Source: Shewanella halifaxensis HAW-EB4 (GTDB lineage Bacteria > Pseudomonadota > Gammaproteobacteria > Enterobacterales > Shewanellaceae). Taken from it: a stretch of DNA of 64,000 bases. Below, piece by piece: positions 46,225-54,815 of this stretch. Each line of letters begins with the position of its first letter. Within the stretch, counting starts at the first letter, position 1. The stretch spans positions 2,976,001 to 3,040,000 of the forward strand of contig NC_010334.1 in assembly GCF_000019185.1 (NCBI RefSeq). The letters run 5' to 3'. Made by a program: the position numbers and the translations under genes. The notes beneath the pieces are model-generated. The model did no database searches, was not told the origin of the DNA, and saw only the letters and a program-made list of their open reading frames with translations.

Positions 46225-48048
46225 CTAGCTACCAAACTGCATCTGATACAGGTTGGCGTAAACGCCACCCTTAGCAAGCAAGGATACATGAGTGCCACGC
46301 TCTACAATCTGTCCCTGATCAACCACAAGAATTTGATCGGCGCTTTCAATGGTCGACAAACGGTGGGCAATCACGATAGAGGTTCGGTTTTGACGTAGGT
46401 TATCAAGCCCTTGCTGAATCGCCTTTTCTGACTCAGTATCAAGTGCAGAGGTTGCTTCATCAAGTATAAGCACGGGCGAGTTACGTAGTATTGCTCGTGC
46501 AATGGCAATTCGCTGTCTTTGCCCACCAGAGAGCATCACGCCATTCTCACCAATTTGGGTATCTAACCCTTCAGGCATAGGCTCGATAAACTCCATAGCA
46601 TGAGCGAGTGTCGCCGCTTCGATGATCTGCTCTTTAGTCGCCACGCCTGGGTAAGCATAAGCGATGTTATTAGCGATGCTGTCATTAAACAGCGTCACTT
46701 GCTGTGACACTAACGCAACTTGGCTTCGCAGCGACTTCAGTTTGTAATCATTGATATTGTGACCATCAAGCGTAATTTCACCCGCCTTAAGACCGGTGTA
46801 GAAGCGAGTGATTAAGCTTGCGATGGTCGACTTACCAGAGCCTGAACGTCCCACTAAGGCCAAGGTTTGCCCTTGCTCAACTTTAAAGTCGATGCCATTA
46901 AGTGCCAGTTTCTCGTGGCCTGGATAACTAAAGTCCACGTTGTTAAAGGCCAGCTCACCTTTAACACGGTCAACTTCCAACGTTCCCGTATCACTTTCTG
47001 GCTCTGTATCGAGTAACTCAAATACCGTGGTACAGGCGGCAATACCGCGCTGAAATTCTGCGTTAACACGGGTGAGGTTTTTAATCGGCTGTAGCATGGC
47101 AAGCATGGCACCTAATATGGTGGCAAAAGTACCCGCTGTTAGCTCAGCTTTCATGCTTTCGATACTTGCGGCATATAAAACAAATGCCAATGCAAATGAG
47201 CCAATAATCATCACGACTGGCTGACTAATCGCTTGCGCCGTAGCCAGTTTCATTGTTTGATAACGATTTTGATCGTTCACTTTAGCAAAGCGCTGGGCTT
47301 CTGTTTCTTGTCCGCCAAAAGACAATACGTTCTTATGGCCTTTGATCATCTGCTCAGTCGCAGCCGTCACACCACCCATTGCGGTTTGGATCTGCTTAGA
47401 GACTTTTCTAAAGCGGCGGCTGACGACAGTAATCACCACACCGATAATGGGGCCTACAACCAAGATAACCAAAGACAATTTCCAAGAGAAATAGAACATG
47501 ATTGCAATCATGCCGACAACAGTAATACTGTCACGAACGATAGTGATAAGCGCACTGCCCGACGCGCGCGCGATCTGCTCTGTGTCATAGGTGACACGAG
47601 AGATAAGGTTACCAGTGTTTTCTTTATCTATGTAGCTCACAGGTAGAGTCAGGTAATGCTCAAACACCTCTTGGCGCATATCCATGATCACCCGCGCACT
47701 CATGTAGGATATACAGTAAGTCGATAGGAAGTTTGCCAGACCGCGAAGCGAGAATAGTCCGATAACCACAAACGGTGCCATCAATAGGACATCACTCGAT
47801 GAGTTGAAACCACCGCTCGTGCCTAAGTCTAAACTACTTATGCCACCAGCAGCTTGAGCCGCCTGTCCAGCTTGACCGCCGAAGCCTTCATCGATGAAAG
47901 GTTTAATCACCGCAATAAAAGTGGCATCGACAAGGGCGTACATTGCAAGGCCAATGATGGCAAAAGCTAACACTGTTTTAAGAGGCTTTAAATAGCCTAA
48001 CAGGCGCTTAAATACAGTCCAGACTTCATTTTTAGGAGATGTTGTCAT
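46225..48048 (-). CDS. msbA: lipid A export ATP-binding/permease protein
   Basis: 607 residues, half-transporter of the ABC exporter family. A six-helix membrane domain fills residues 1-320, with a Gly/Ala-rich periplasmic loop of about 25 residues (GGQAGQAAQAAGG) longer than in E. coli MsbA (582 residues). The nucleotide-binding domain has Walker A GRSGSGKST, signature LSGGQRQRIAIARA and Walker B VLILDEATSALD. It flips core-lipid A across the inner membrane. Upstream comEC ends 32 bases before its start; lpxK follows at once. Confidence 0.95.
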   Translation of the reverse strand: MTTSPKNEVWTVFKRLLGYLKPLKTVLAFAIIGLAMYALVDATFIAVIKPFIDEGFGGQAGQAAQAAGGISSLDLGTSGGFNSSSDVLLMAPFVVIGLFSLRGLANFLSTYCISYMSARVIMDMRQEVFEHYLTLPVSYIDKENTGNLISRVTYDTEQIARASGSALITIVRDSITVVGMIAIMFYFSWKLSLVILVVGPIIGVVITVVSRRFRKVSKQIQTAMGGVTAATEQMIKGHKNVLSFGGQETEAQRFAKVNDQNRYQTMKLATAQAISQPVVMIIGSFALAFVLYAASIESMKAELTAGTFATILGAMLAMLQPIKNLTRVNAEFQRGIAACTTVFELLDTEPESDTGTLEVDRVKGELAFNNVDFSYPGHEKLALNGIDFKVEQGQTLALVGRSGSGKSTIASLITRFYTGLKAGEITLDGHNINDYKLKSLRSQVALVSQQVTLFNDSIANNIAYAYPGVATKEQIIEAATLAHAMEFIEPMPEGLDTQIGENGVMLSGGQRQRIAIARAILRNSPVLILDEATSALDTESEKAIQQGLDNLRQNRTSIVIAHRLSTIESADQILVVDQGQIVERGTHVSLLAKGGVYANLYQMQFGS

Positions 48049-48080
48049 TGAGAGATTAACATATTGGCAAAAGAAGCATT

Positions 48081-50432
48081 CTACTCTGGATTTTTAATCT
48101 GACCAAACCTAAACACTTGGTTATACCAAAATGGTGCAAAATCTGAACGATATGTACGAACTTTCATACTTTCTTGGTCAAATAAAACACTGACCTGCCC
48201 CTGCATCCCAGCCGTGAGAGTTAAAATATCCCGTTGCTGATAGCGTGCAATGACCTCTTTGTTAGGAAAGCCATAGCGGTTTCGAAAGCCTGCTGGAAAC
48301 AAAACCAGCTCAGGAGAGACGGCATCAATAAATGATTCGGTCGATGAGGTCTTACTACCATGATGAGGGGCTATTAACAATCGACTCTGTAGAATGAGGT
48401 CATGACTCTTTGTCATTTCAAGCAATCGATACTCAGCCTGCTGCTCTATATCCCCCGTTAATAATACGCTGTTATCAGCATCACTCACTCGAATCACACA
48501 TGAACCGTTATTACCCGATTTAGGCACATAGGGCGCCAATATCTCGAGTCTCAGCCCCTGCCAAAACAGTGTCTTGGGTCTGCAATCATGTTGCTGAAGA
48601 GGCAAATCTGAAATCACCTCGGCATCGGGGTAATTATCAATGATATAAGCGGCGCCGCCAGAATGATCATTGTCACCATGACTCACAACAAGGTAATCGA
48701 TATGCCCAAGCCCCCTACTTTTGAGAAATGGCTGCAGTGCCCGCTCAGCATAACTAAAGTTTTTGCCATAACGGGCGCCTGTATCATAAATAATGGCTCG
48801 CTTGCCCTGCTCAATAACGAGCGAGAGACCTTGGCCCACATCGAGCAGGTGAACTTGCCAGCGCTTATCGTCAATGGGCATCAATCTAAACAGTATCGTG
48901 AGCAATAAGGGAATGAACATCACCGACAGTAGGATCCGCCATGGCCATTGTTTAAAATTGACCGTAAGGTAAAGGCCTATTAATGCAACCATCAAAGCAG
49001 CGATAACCTCATTGGCGAGATCGAGCCACACAAAATCAACAGAACTACTGTAGTTCAATATACTGACCACAGGCGACATAGCATAAGCCGCAAGGACAAA
49101 TACTCCCGGCGCCGATATACCAAAGTTGGTTAGCAGAATAAAAACCAATAATGACAACAGACTTATAGGGATAAGCAGCAAGGTAAACCAAGGGACTAAC
49201 AGCAGATTGACGACTAGGCTGGCCATTGATGCTCCGGAAAAAAAGATAGCCTGAACCACACATAACCCAAGGGTTAAACGCCACTGTACCGCCCAAAAAG
49301 AGAGGGCCGCCATACGAAGCTTGCTCCATAGAGTCAAATTCCAACTTGTGGCAACACTCTCGCTTGGTGACAGGCCGATATTGGAACCCGCTTCATCACT
49401 AAACCGATACTGAGTCACAGTGAGTAAGATAATCGCCAAGGCGCTAAAAGATAGCCAAAAACCAGCACTAAGCATGCTCAAGGGGTCAAGAACTAAGACG
49501 ATAAAGAGTGCATAGAGTAGCCGCTCCCAACTTGAGGAGTGTGTTTTCAATGCGCTAAAACAGATAAACGCCAGCAACATGATCAGCGCTCTTTGTGTCG
49601 AAACAGAAAAACCCGCAAGGTATGCGTAGGCGATTGCGCCCAGAGCAGAGATAACCAAACACAACAACCAATTTCGGCGAGTATTTACCGCCGAGTATCG
49701 ATACAAGAAAAAGCGAGTAAGGATCAACAACCAAAGCGATACCACCGAAAGGTGTAAACCTGAGATAGCAAACAGATGACCCGTTCCCGTATTTCTGAGC
49801 TGTTGCCAACGTGCTGATGAAATAAGGCTCCTATCTCCGGCCACCAGCGCAAGTAACAGATCGCCACTAGCGTCATCGACCAACACAGATTTCAGCGCTG
49901 AAATTAATCTTGTACGATAATCAGGCTCGTTTCTTAACAACTTCCCACTAACAACCCAACCTTTTCCTATAATATGTTTAGCGAGCAAATTCTTTTGTTG
50001 GTTAAAACCGCCCTGATTTAACATGCTGGTGATGGACTTGGGCTTTATGGTTAACAACCAGCGCTGACCTGGTGCTACGGGCGGAGCGTCACGCCAAGTT
50101 AACCTCAGCTTTCGATTAACAATATGGGAAAAAACCGAATCGATAAGCACAATATCCATACTGATCCGGTCGCCGTTTGTATGAACAAATGATATGATCT
50201 CAGACTCGACATTCAATGTATCGACTCGTTCATCTGTATTCCAACCCATTAATAGTGAATAAAACAGGCTAATCCAACTAATTGCAAACAGGCTGCCAGC
50301 GATAAACGGCACACGCTTACACGCGATAATAGCCACAACGATAAGTACAGGCAGAATATAGAGAGTAGGTAGAGAGGGCCAAAGCAACGCTGAAACAATA
50401 GTGATGCAGTAGCCGCACATAAATCGATTCAT
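48081..50432 (-). CDS. comEC: ComEC/Rec2-family DNA uptake channel
   Basis: 783 residues from the ATG at 50432 (MNRFMCGYCITIV). The open frame extends 43 codons further, but that part overlaps the divergent DUF2062 gene and is rich in Ser/Cys/Arg, so it is probably not translated. An N-terminal DUF4131 region is followed by the competence domain with many helices (GTGHLFAISGLHLSVVSLWL) and a C-terminal metallo-beta-lactamase domain (SHGDNDHSGGAAYI, LLIAPHHGSKTSS). It forms the inner-membrane channel for single-stranded DNA in transformation. It takes the place of ycaI upstream of msbA, as in E. coli. Confidence 0.9.
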   Translation of the reverse strand: MNRFMCGYCITIVSALLWPSLPTLYILPVLIVVAIIACKRVPFIAGSLFAISWISLFYSLLMGWNTDERVDTLNVESEIISFVHTNGDRISMDIVLIDSVFSHIVNRKLRLTWRDAPPVAPGQRWLLTIKPKSITSMLNQGGFNQQKNLLAKHIIGKGWVVSGKLLRNEPDYRTRLISALKSVLVDDASGDLLLALVAGDRSLISSARWQQLRNTGTGHLFAISGLHLSVVSLWLLILTRFFLYRYSAVNTRRNWLLCLVISALGAIAYAYLAGFSVSTQRALIMLLAFICFSALKTHSSSWERLLYALFIVLVLDPLSMLSAGFWLSFSALAIILLTVTQYRFSDEAGSNIGLSPSESVATSWNLTLWSKLRMAALSFWAVQWRLTLGLCVVQAIFFSGASMASLVVNLLLVPWFTLLLIPISLLSLLVFILLTNFGISAPGVFVLAAYAMSPVVSILNYSSSVDFVWLDLANEVIAALMVALIGLYLTVNFKQWPWRILLSVMFIPLLLTILFRLMPIDDKRWQVHLLDVGQGLSLVIEQGKRAIIYDTGARYGKNFSYAERALQPFLKSRGLGHIDYLVVSHGDNDHSGGAAYIIDNYPDAEVISDLPLQQHDCRPKTLFWQGLRLEILAPYVPKSGNNGSCVIRVSDADNSVLLTGDIEQQAEYRLLEMTKSHDLILQSRLLIAPHHGSKTSSTESFIDAVSPELVLFPAGFRNRYGFPNKEVIARYQQRDILTLTAGMQGQVSVLFDQESMKVRTYRSDFAPFWYNQVFRFGQIKNPE

Positions 50433-50463
50433 AGTGAGTAAGTTAAGACAGCAAATTGAAGTT

Positions 50464-50970
50464 ATGCCAAAAAAAATAATTGAAAAGTTTATGCCGAAGC
50501 CAGAAACACTGCGCGAACACAAACACTTGCGCATGTTTGGCGATCTACTACTAAAACCCAATTTATGGACCTTAAATCGTCGTTCAGCCCCCGGTGCCTT
50601 CGCCGTAGGCCTATTTGTCGCGTGGATCCCGATGCCATTTCAAATGGTATTGGCCGCCGCATTGGCAATTTTATTTAACGTTAACCTCCCCCTAGCCGTT
50701 GCGCTAGTGTGGGTCACGAACCCGATCACCATGCCTTTTATGTTTTATATCGCCTACCTTTTAGGCGCGACCCTATTAGGACATGAACCTCAGGCGTTTA
50801 ATTTCGAAGCTAGTTGGCATTGGATCCAAGCCTCGCTTGAAACCATTGGTCCACCGTTTCTTCTTGGCTGTATTGTGCTTGCATGCATTTTCTCACTATT
50901 GGGCTACTTTTTAATACAAAACCTCTGGAAATACTCTGTATTATTTAAGTGGAAAAAACGCTATAAATAG
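50464..50970 (+). CDS. DUF2062 inner-membrane protein
   Basis: 168 residues from the ATG at 50464; a GTG at 50434 would add ten residues but has no ribosome site. A basic N-terminus is followed by the DUF2062 pattern GAFAVGLFVAWIPMPFQMVLAAALA and NLPLAVALVWVTNPITMPFMFY, with three to four transmembrane helices (about 45-65, 75-95, 125-150). The family is widespread and of unknown function, sometimes linked with envelope or polysaccharide genes. Divergent from comEC with about 30 bases between start codons, so the promoters must overlap coding sequence. Confidence 0.85.
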   Translation: MPKKIIEKFMPKPETLREHKHLRMFGDLLLKPNLWTLNRRSAPGAFAVGLFVAWIPMPFQMVLAAALAILFNVNLPLAVALVWVTNPITMPFMFYIAYLLGATLLGHEPQAFNFEASWHWIQASLETIGPPFLLGCIVLACIFSLLGYFLIQNLWKYSVLFKWKKRYK

Positions 50971-50994
50971 GCACGCCAACTTAAATTTCCCAAT

Positions 50995-51023
50995 AAAAAA
51001 GCAGCCATTTAGGCTGCTTTTTT
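50995..51023. terminator. bidirectional terminator
   Basis: GCAGCC-ATTTA-GGCTGC flanked by AAAAAA and TTTTTT. It lies between the converging DUF2062 and M23 peptidase genes and can serve both. Confidence 0.9.
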
Positions 51024-51042
51024 ATTGCTTAAAAGAACGAGC

Positions 51043-51885
51043 CTATCTAGCATCTTGCTTGGCTAAAACGCTCTTCATCGAAGGCACGATAGTCGTTGGA
51101 TCGAGTCGCACCTGATACCAATTAACTCGCCAATCGAGATGTGGGCCAGTCGAGCGGCCTGTCGAGCCTACCTCAGCCACTTTATCACCCTGCTTAACCT
51201 GCTGCCCCTCTTTTACATATAACTTACTCAAATGTAAGAAGCTTGAGCTCACGCCATAACCATGATCAATAATCATGGTGCCACCAGAGTAAAACATATC
51301 TGGCACAGAGAGAGAGATCACACCATCGGCAGGTGCCACAACCACAGTCCCCGTTTTAGCTGCCACATCAACACCGTAATGTGGTGTGCCAGGTTTACCG
51401 TTATAAATACGCTGGCTGCCATACACGCCGGAGATCCTGCCGGTTAATGGCCAGATAAATTGCTGGTTAAAAGCATCACTTTGCGTAAATTGCGCCCTTG
51501 CGGCCTTAACCTGCTTAGAGTCCTTTGCTGCCCGCGCTTGTGCCTTAGGATCGGGCTTCATGATCTTCTTACTGATCCCATTAACTTCCTGGATCCGGTA
51601 TTTGCGCTTCTTCAGTTTTAACGGTTTAAGTTCGGTTAAACCGTCGGGATAAACCAGCTTAAGCATCTGCTCAAGCTCTGCTTCTCTAGCGAAACCAAAG
51701 GTGAACAGGCCTTGAGCATTCACTTTTATCGGTGAATCATTTAAAAATACCTGAGTGCCAGGTTGCACCTTTGCTCGGACGAGCGCGCCTTGGGATAACT
51801 CCCCGTTTAGTTCAACGGCGGCGCTGGCCTGAAACGTCATACTGGTCAATACACCAGTAAAGATGATGTGCGTAAATGCTCTCAA
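51043..51885 (-). CDS. periplasmic M23 (LytM-type) peptidase
   Basis: 280 residues starting at the TTG at 51885, which has AAGGAG five bases upstream; the in-frame GTG at 51891 overlaps that ribosome site. Signal peptide THIIFTGVLTSMTFQASA. A ~110-residue N-terminal beta domain and a basic linker precede the M23 domain: GRISGVYGSQRIYNGKPGT, PHYGVDVAAKTG (first His and Asp zinc ligands) and TGRSTGPHLDWRV. In LytM the last motif is HLH; here the second His is Asp, a variant I believe recurs in a subset of this family. It may cut peptidoglycan cross-links or act as a regulator of amidases. Confidence 0.85.
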   Translation of the reverse strand: MRAFTHIIFTGVLTSMTFQASAAVELNGELSQGALVRAKVQPGTQVFLNDSPIKVNAQGLFTFGFAREAELEQMLKLVYPDGLTELKPLKLKKRKYRIQEVNGISKKIMKPDPKAQARAAKDSKQVKAARAQFTQSDAFNQQFIWPLTGRISGVYGSQRIYNGKPGTPHYGVDVAAKTGTVVVAPADGVISLSVPDMFYSGGTMIIDHGYGVSSSFLHLSKLYVKEGQQVKQGDKVAEVGSTGRSTGPHLDWRVNWYQVRLDPTTIVPSMKSVLAKQDAR

Positions 51886-51906
51886 AGCCACTCCTTAAGT
51901 GCTTTT

Positions 51907-52797
51907 CTAATCGGCAGTATTATAAGCCGTTCTACTAGCAATTGCCCCTTTACCCACCCCTTCATAAGCAATCACTTTAAAACCACTGCTAGGGACTTTC
52001 TCTGATAAAGTTTGTGCCATATAGTCAGCCAATAACTCAACCGTTGTATCGTGTGGAAGGATGTCGCAACACTCTTTAGGCATTGCTAACTGAAAATCAC
52101 CTTGCGGTGTTTGGTAATGGAAGCCAAAGTGGGTCTCATCGCTTACCACAGTCTGTGGAGACAGAGACAATGAACCGACGACAACTTGGTCTTCTACTGT
52201 AGCGAGGTAAATATCATTCCAACGTTTAGCCCAATACTCATCCCATTTAGGTGCTGCTACGCCGTTTTCAAATACTGTTACAGGGCTACGGTGTCCGTGA
52301 GCAATACGCTGGCAATTACCGTCGTGTTTTTTCAAACCATGACTGTAGTGGTAATACGGCGCATCATGCATTTCATTTCTTAGGGTCAACGAAATACCTT
52401 CCACATTCGCAGGTAAGGTTTGTTTTAAAGCTTGCTGTAGAAACTTATTCACACTTTCAAAATCGATAATTTCACTCGGGATCAGCGCAAATGCTTGTGA
52501 CGGGCAGGCTAGATGAATATCACCTTGCTGACTAGAGAAGTCCATCCATACTCTGTCCCCCTGTTGTTGCCAACGCGCTTCACCGCAGGCCGTTGGGATC
52601 AATAAACGGTGATCGGCGACATCATCTATGGTGCGTTTGATGGTGCGCTTCACTTTAGCAAAGTCGAGCACCATATTTTGTTCATCTAAGTCACCATCAA
52701 GCAGTACATCGACAATCCAGCTCTCACCGACCATGCCTCGTATCGGGCAAAGGTAAGAAAAATCGATAACAGTTAAATCTTTTACAAATAGTTGCAT
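51907..52797 (-). CDS. two-domain QueD-like (6-pyruvoyl-tetrahydropterin synthase) protein
   Basis: 296 residues, about twice QueD's length. The N-terminal half (1-120) has QueD spacing (IDFSYLCPIRGMVGESWIVDVLLDG, then MVLDFAKVKRTIKRT ... DHRLL), but the HGH zinc motif reads VGE. The C-terminal half keeps a zinc-type motif, NCQRIAHGHRSPV, with a preceding His (YYHYSHG) and a late Glu (IAYEGVG). QueD makes 6-carboxy-tetrahydropterin for queuosine. This protein may have that or another pterin reaction, or only a structural N-domain. ATG after AGGAG. Single gene, no pterin neighbours. Confidence 0.8.
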   Translation of the reverse strand: MQLFVKDLTVIDFSYLCPIRGMVGESWIVDVLLDGDLDEQNMVLDFAKVKRTIKRTIDDVADHRLLIPTACGEARWQQQGDRVWMDFSSQQGDIHLACPSQAFALIPSEIIDFESVNKFLQQALKQTLPANVEGISLTLRNEMHDAPYYHYSHGLKKHDGNCQRIAHGHRSPVTVFENGVAAPKWDEYWAKRWNDIYLATVEDQVVVGSLSLSPQTVVSDETHFGFHYQTPQGDFQLAMPKECCDILPHDTTVELLADYMAQTLSEKVPSSGFKVIAYEGVGKGAIASRTAYNTAD

Positions 52798-52921
52798 TTG
52801 CGCTCCTAGGTAGAAAAACAGTCTACCTGTCTTAGTCCATACAGCATTGGCCGCAGGATGGTAATGTGCTCTAGAGTCGGTAAAGGTGACTCTTCTCTTA
52901 ATAATTTTAGCTTACAATGAT

Positions 52922-52948
52922 CAAGCCGAACACTTATGGTTCGGCTTG
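52922..52948. other. 10-bp inverted repeat downstream of yejK
   Basis: CAAGCCGAAC-ACTTATG-GTTCGGCTTG is a perfect 10-bp stem with no T-run on either side. It could be a weak terminator or Rho-assisted stop for yejK (minus strand). Confidence 0.45.
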
Positions 52949-53008
52949 TTAATTTGCCTCTATTCATGATTTGCTATGAACAAGGAGCCACCTACTGATG
53001 GCTTAGGA

Positions 53009-54037
53009 TTATTCCCCCTTAAGGCGACGGTCTAGCTGATCTTTAAGGTTTGCTGGTACACCTTTAATGATAATGGTGTCAGATACAGGATCATAAATCA
53101 CCCTTTCACCAAGATGTTGGCCGTCAAAACTCAACGTGACACCACCACCAGTACCTGAGAACTTCTTCAACTGTCTTAAGGTTGGTTTATCACCAGGAAA
53201 CTCCTCTTCCAGCTCATAATCACCGCCCTGAGCGAAATCATAAAAAGAGTCCACACCTTGATCTGCGAGTTCATCGGCTAAGTCTTTAATCTGTATTGAT
53301 GCGCCTTCATCACAACGTTCGGTGCAATAATCGAATACGCGCTCACGGGCTTGCTGACGCTCATCTTTAGTCAGCTCACTGTTACCAACAAAATCTTCAA
53401 CTGCGTTCATTAAAGATTTATTTTGTGCCTTGATATTAACCCCTTCGACACAGCCCATGAAGTCCAAGAAGAAATCTGCAACCTTACGACCCGCACGGCC
53501 ACGAACAAAAGAGATATACTTTTTAGAGTCAGGATCCGCCTGCCACTCCGTTAAATCGATTCGCGCAGCAAGTTGCACATTGTTCAGATCTAAGTGGGTA
53601 TTTTGCGACAACTCCATATCATCGAGTACAGTCATCGATGATTTTGCGTTAAGCAGAGATACAAACAAGTAGTCGCTTGTCATATAGGTGTAGCAAGATA
53701 GCAGTAAGAATCCACCAGTACTGAAGTCATACTTAGACAATTCTTCTTGTAACAACTTACCTGCAATGCCTGAGAACTCAACGAAGCCAAGCTCACCGCT
53801 GCGATAGGTGGTTAGCGCGTCTTCAAACTTAGTGTTTGCTTCGCCATCTTCACCACTAATACCAAAGTGACCAAACCCTTTACCCGCCTTTGTGGTGTAA
53901 GTTTGATGCAACTCTTCTAGCATCGCCTCAACCGCTTGACTGTTTAGCAAAGGTTGTGGACGTAATCGACAACTAAGTTGACCTTCACCATCTTGCGAAA
54001 TGGAGTGGATAATTGCTTGTTCGACGTTAATACTCAT
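53009..54037 (-). CDS. yejK: nucleoid-associated protein YejK (NdpA family)
   Basis: 342 residues, usual length (E. coli 335). Typical segments are [30 protein letters not shown] and [21 protein letters not shown]. It is found with the nucleoid, but its exact role is not settled. The divergent yejL gene is about 480 bases away; that gap (54038-54518) shows no gene and only AT-rich promoter-like sequence. The yejK / yejL-yejM arrangement is conserved in enteric bacteria. Confidence 0.93.
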   Translation of the reverse strand: MSINVEQAIIHSISQDGEGQLSCRLRPQPLLNSQAVEAMLEELHQTYTTKAGKGFGHFGISGEDGEANTKFEDALTTYRSGELGFVEFSGIAGKLLQEELSKYDFSTGGFLLLSCYTYMTSDYLFVSLLNAKSSMTVLDDMELSQNTHLDLNNVQLAARIDLTEWQADPDSKKYISFVRGRAGRKVADFFLDFMGCVEGVNIKAQNKSLMNAVEDFVGNSELTKDERQQARERVFDYCTERCDEGASIQIKDLADELADQGVDSFYDFAQGGDYELEEEFPGDKPTLRQLKKFSGTGGGVTLSFDGQHLGERVIYDPVSDTIIIKGVPANLKDQLDRRLKGE

Positions 54038-54518
54038 TGAGCCTCGATAAAATTTGGCAAGGAGCGCAGCGAATGGCTTGTGCTCTAAAAAATGTAAACA
54101 ACGGTTATTTTGCAGTCTAAATAGCCGCAGTTTATTGCTCTGCTACTGACCACAATCAGGTGTTGGCTATCATACCAGAGAGCCGCTAAAAATCTATATA
54201 TCTTGAATGAAGACTCAAGAGTAAAAAACCTTTTATGGCGCTATGTCCCAGACTGTAAATTTCTGTTGATAAATCATAAACAAAATGCACCAAACGACTT
54301 GAAATGCCGCTCTGACACAGATAGAAAGAGCCGTTAATGCCTATGACCGAAACTTATATAAAACCAATCTGTAGATAAAGTATAAACAGGGATTTTTGAG
54401 CAACTCTGTGGCTCAATCGTGTATTCATCCTGCAAAGGGGAATAAAAAGTGCGGAGCTTCTGCAAAAAATCCGTTATTATATGACGTTAATTAAGATTTA
54501 AAGTGAACCTTTATCATT

Positions 54519-54737
54519 ATGGCTATTCAATCCAAATATTCTAATACCCAAGTAGAGTCTATTATTGCTGAGTTACTCGCAGTACTAGAGAAGCACCAAG
54601 CTCCAACTGACTTAAGTTTGATGGCACTAGGTAACTGCGTAACACATTTACTGCAGAACAAAGTTCCTGCGGAATCACGTAAAGTGGTCACAGAGCAGTT
54701 TGCTAAAGCATTGTCGCAGTCAGTAAAAACTAACTAA
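54519..54737 (+). CDS. yejL: DUF1414 protein YejL
   Basis: 72 residues, mostly helical: YSNTQVESIIAELLAVLEKH, TDLSLMALGNCVTHLL and VPAESRKVVTEQFAKAL match YejL (DUF1414). No signal peptide. Its role is unknown. It is 78 bases upstream of yejM, with which it is normally cotranscribed. Confidence 0.92.
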   Translation: MAIQSKYSNTQVESIIAELLAVLEKHQAPTDLSLMALGNCVTHLLQNKVPAESRKVVTEQFAKALSQSVKTN

Positions 54738-54815
54738 GATAAATTAAGCTGAACACGTTGAGGCTAATTCACGAGCAATTAGTCTTCACAACGCCTAAAC
54801 AATAAATGGATCAAC

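Noticed and set aside
50433..50561. 43-codon N-terminal extension of ComEC
   Set aside because: It overlaps the divergent DUF2062 gene, has atypical composition, and the ATG at 50432 gives a standard ComEC start.
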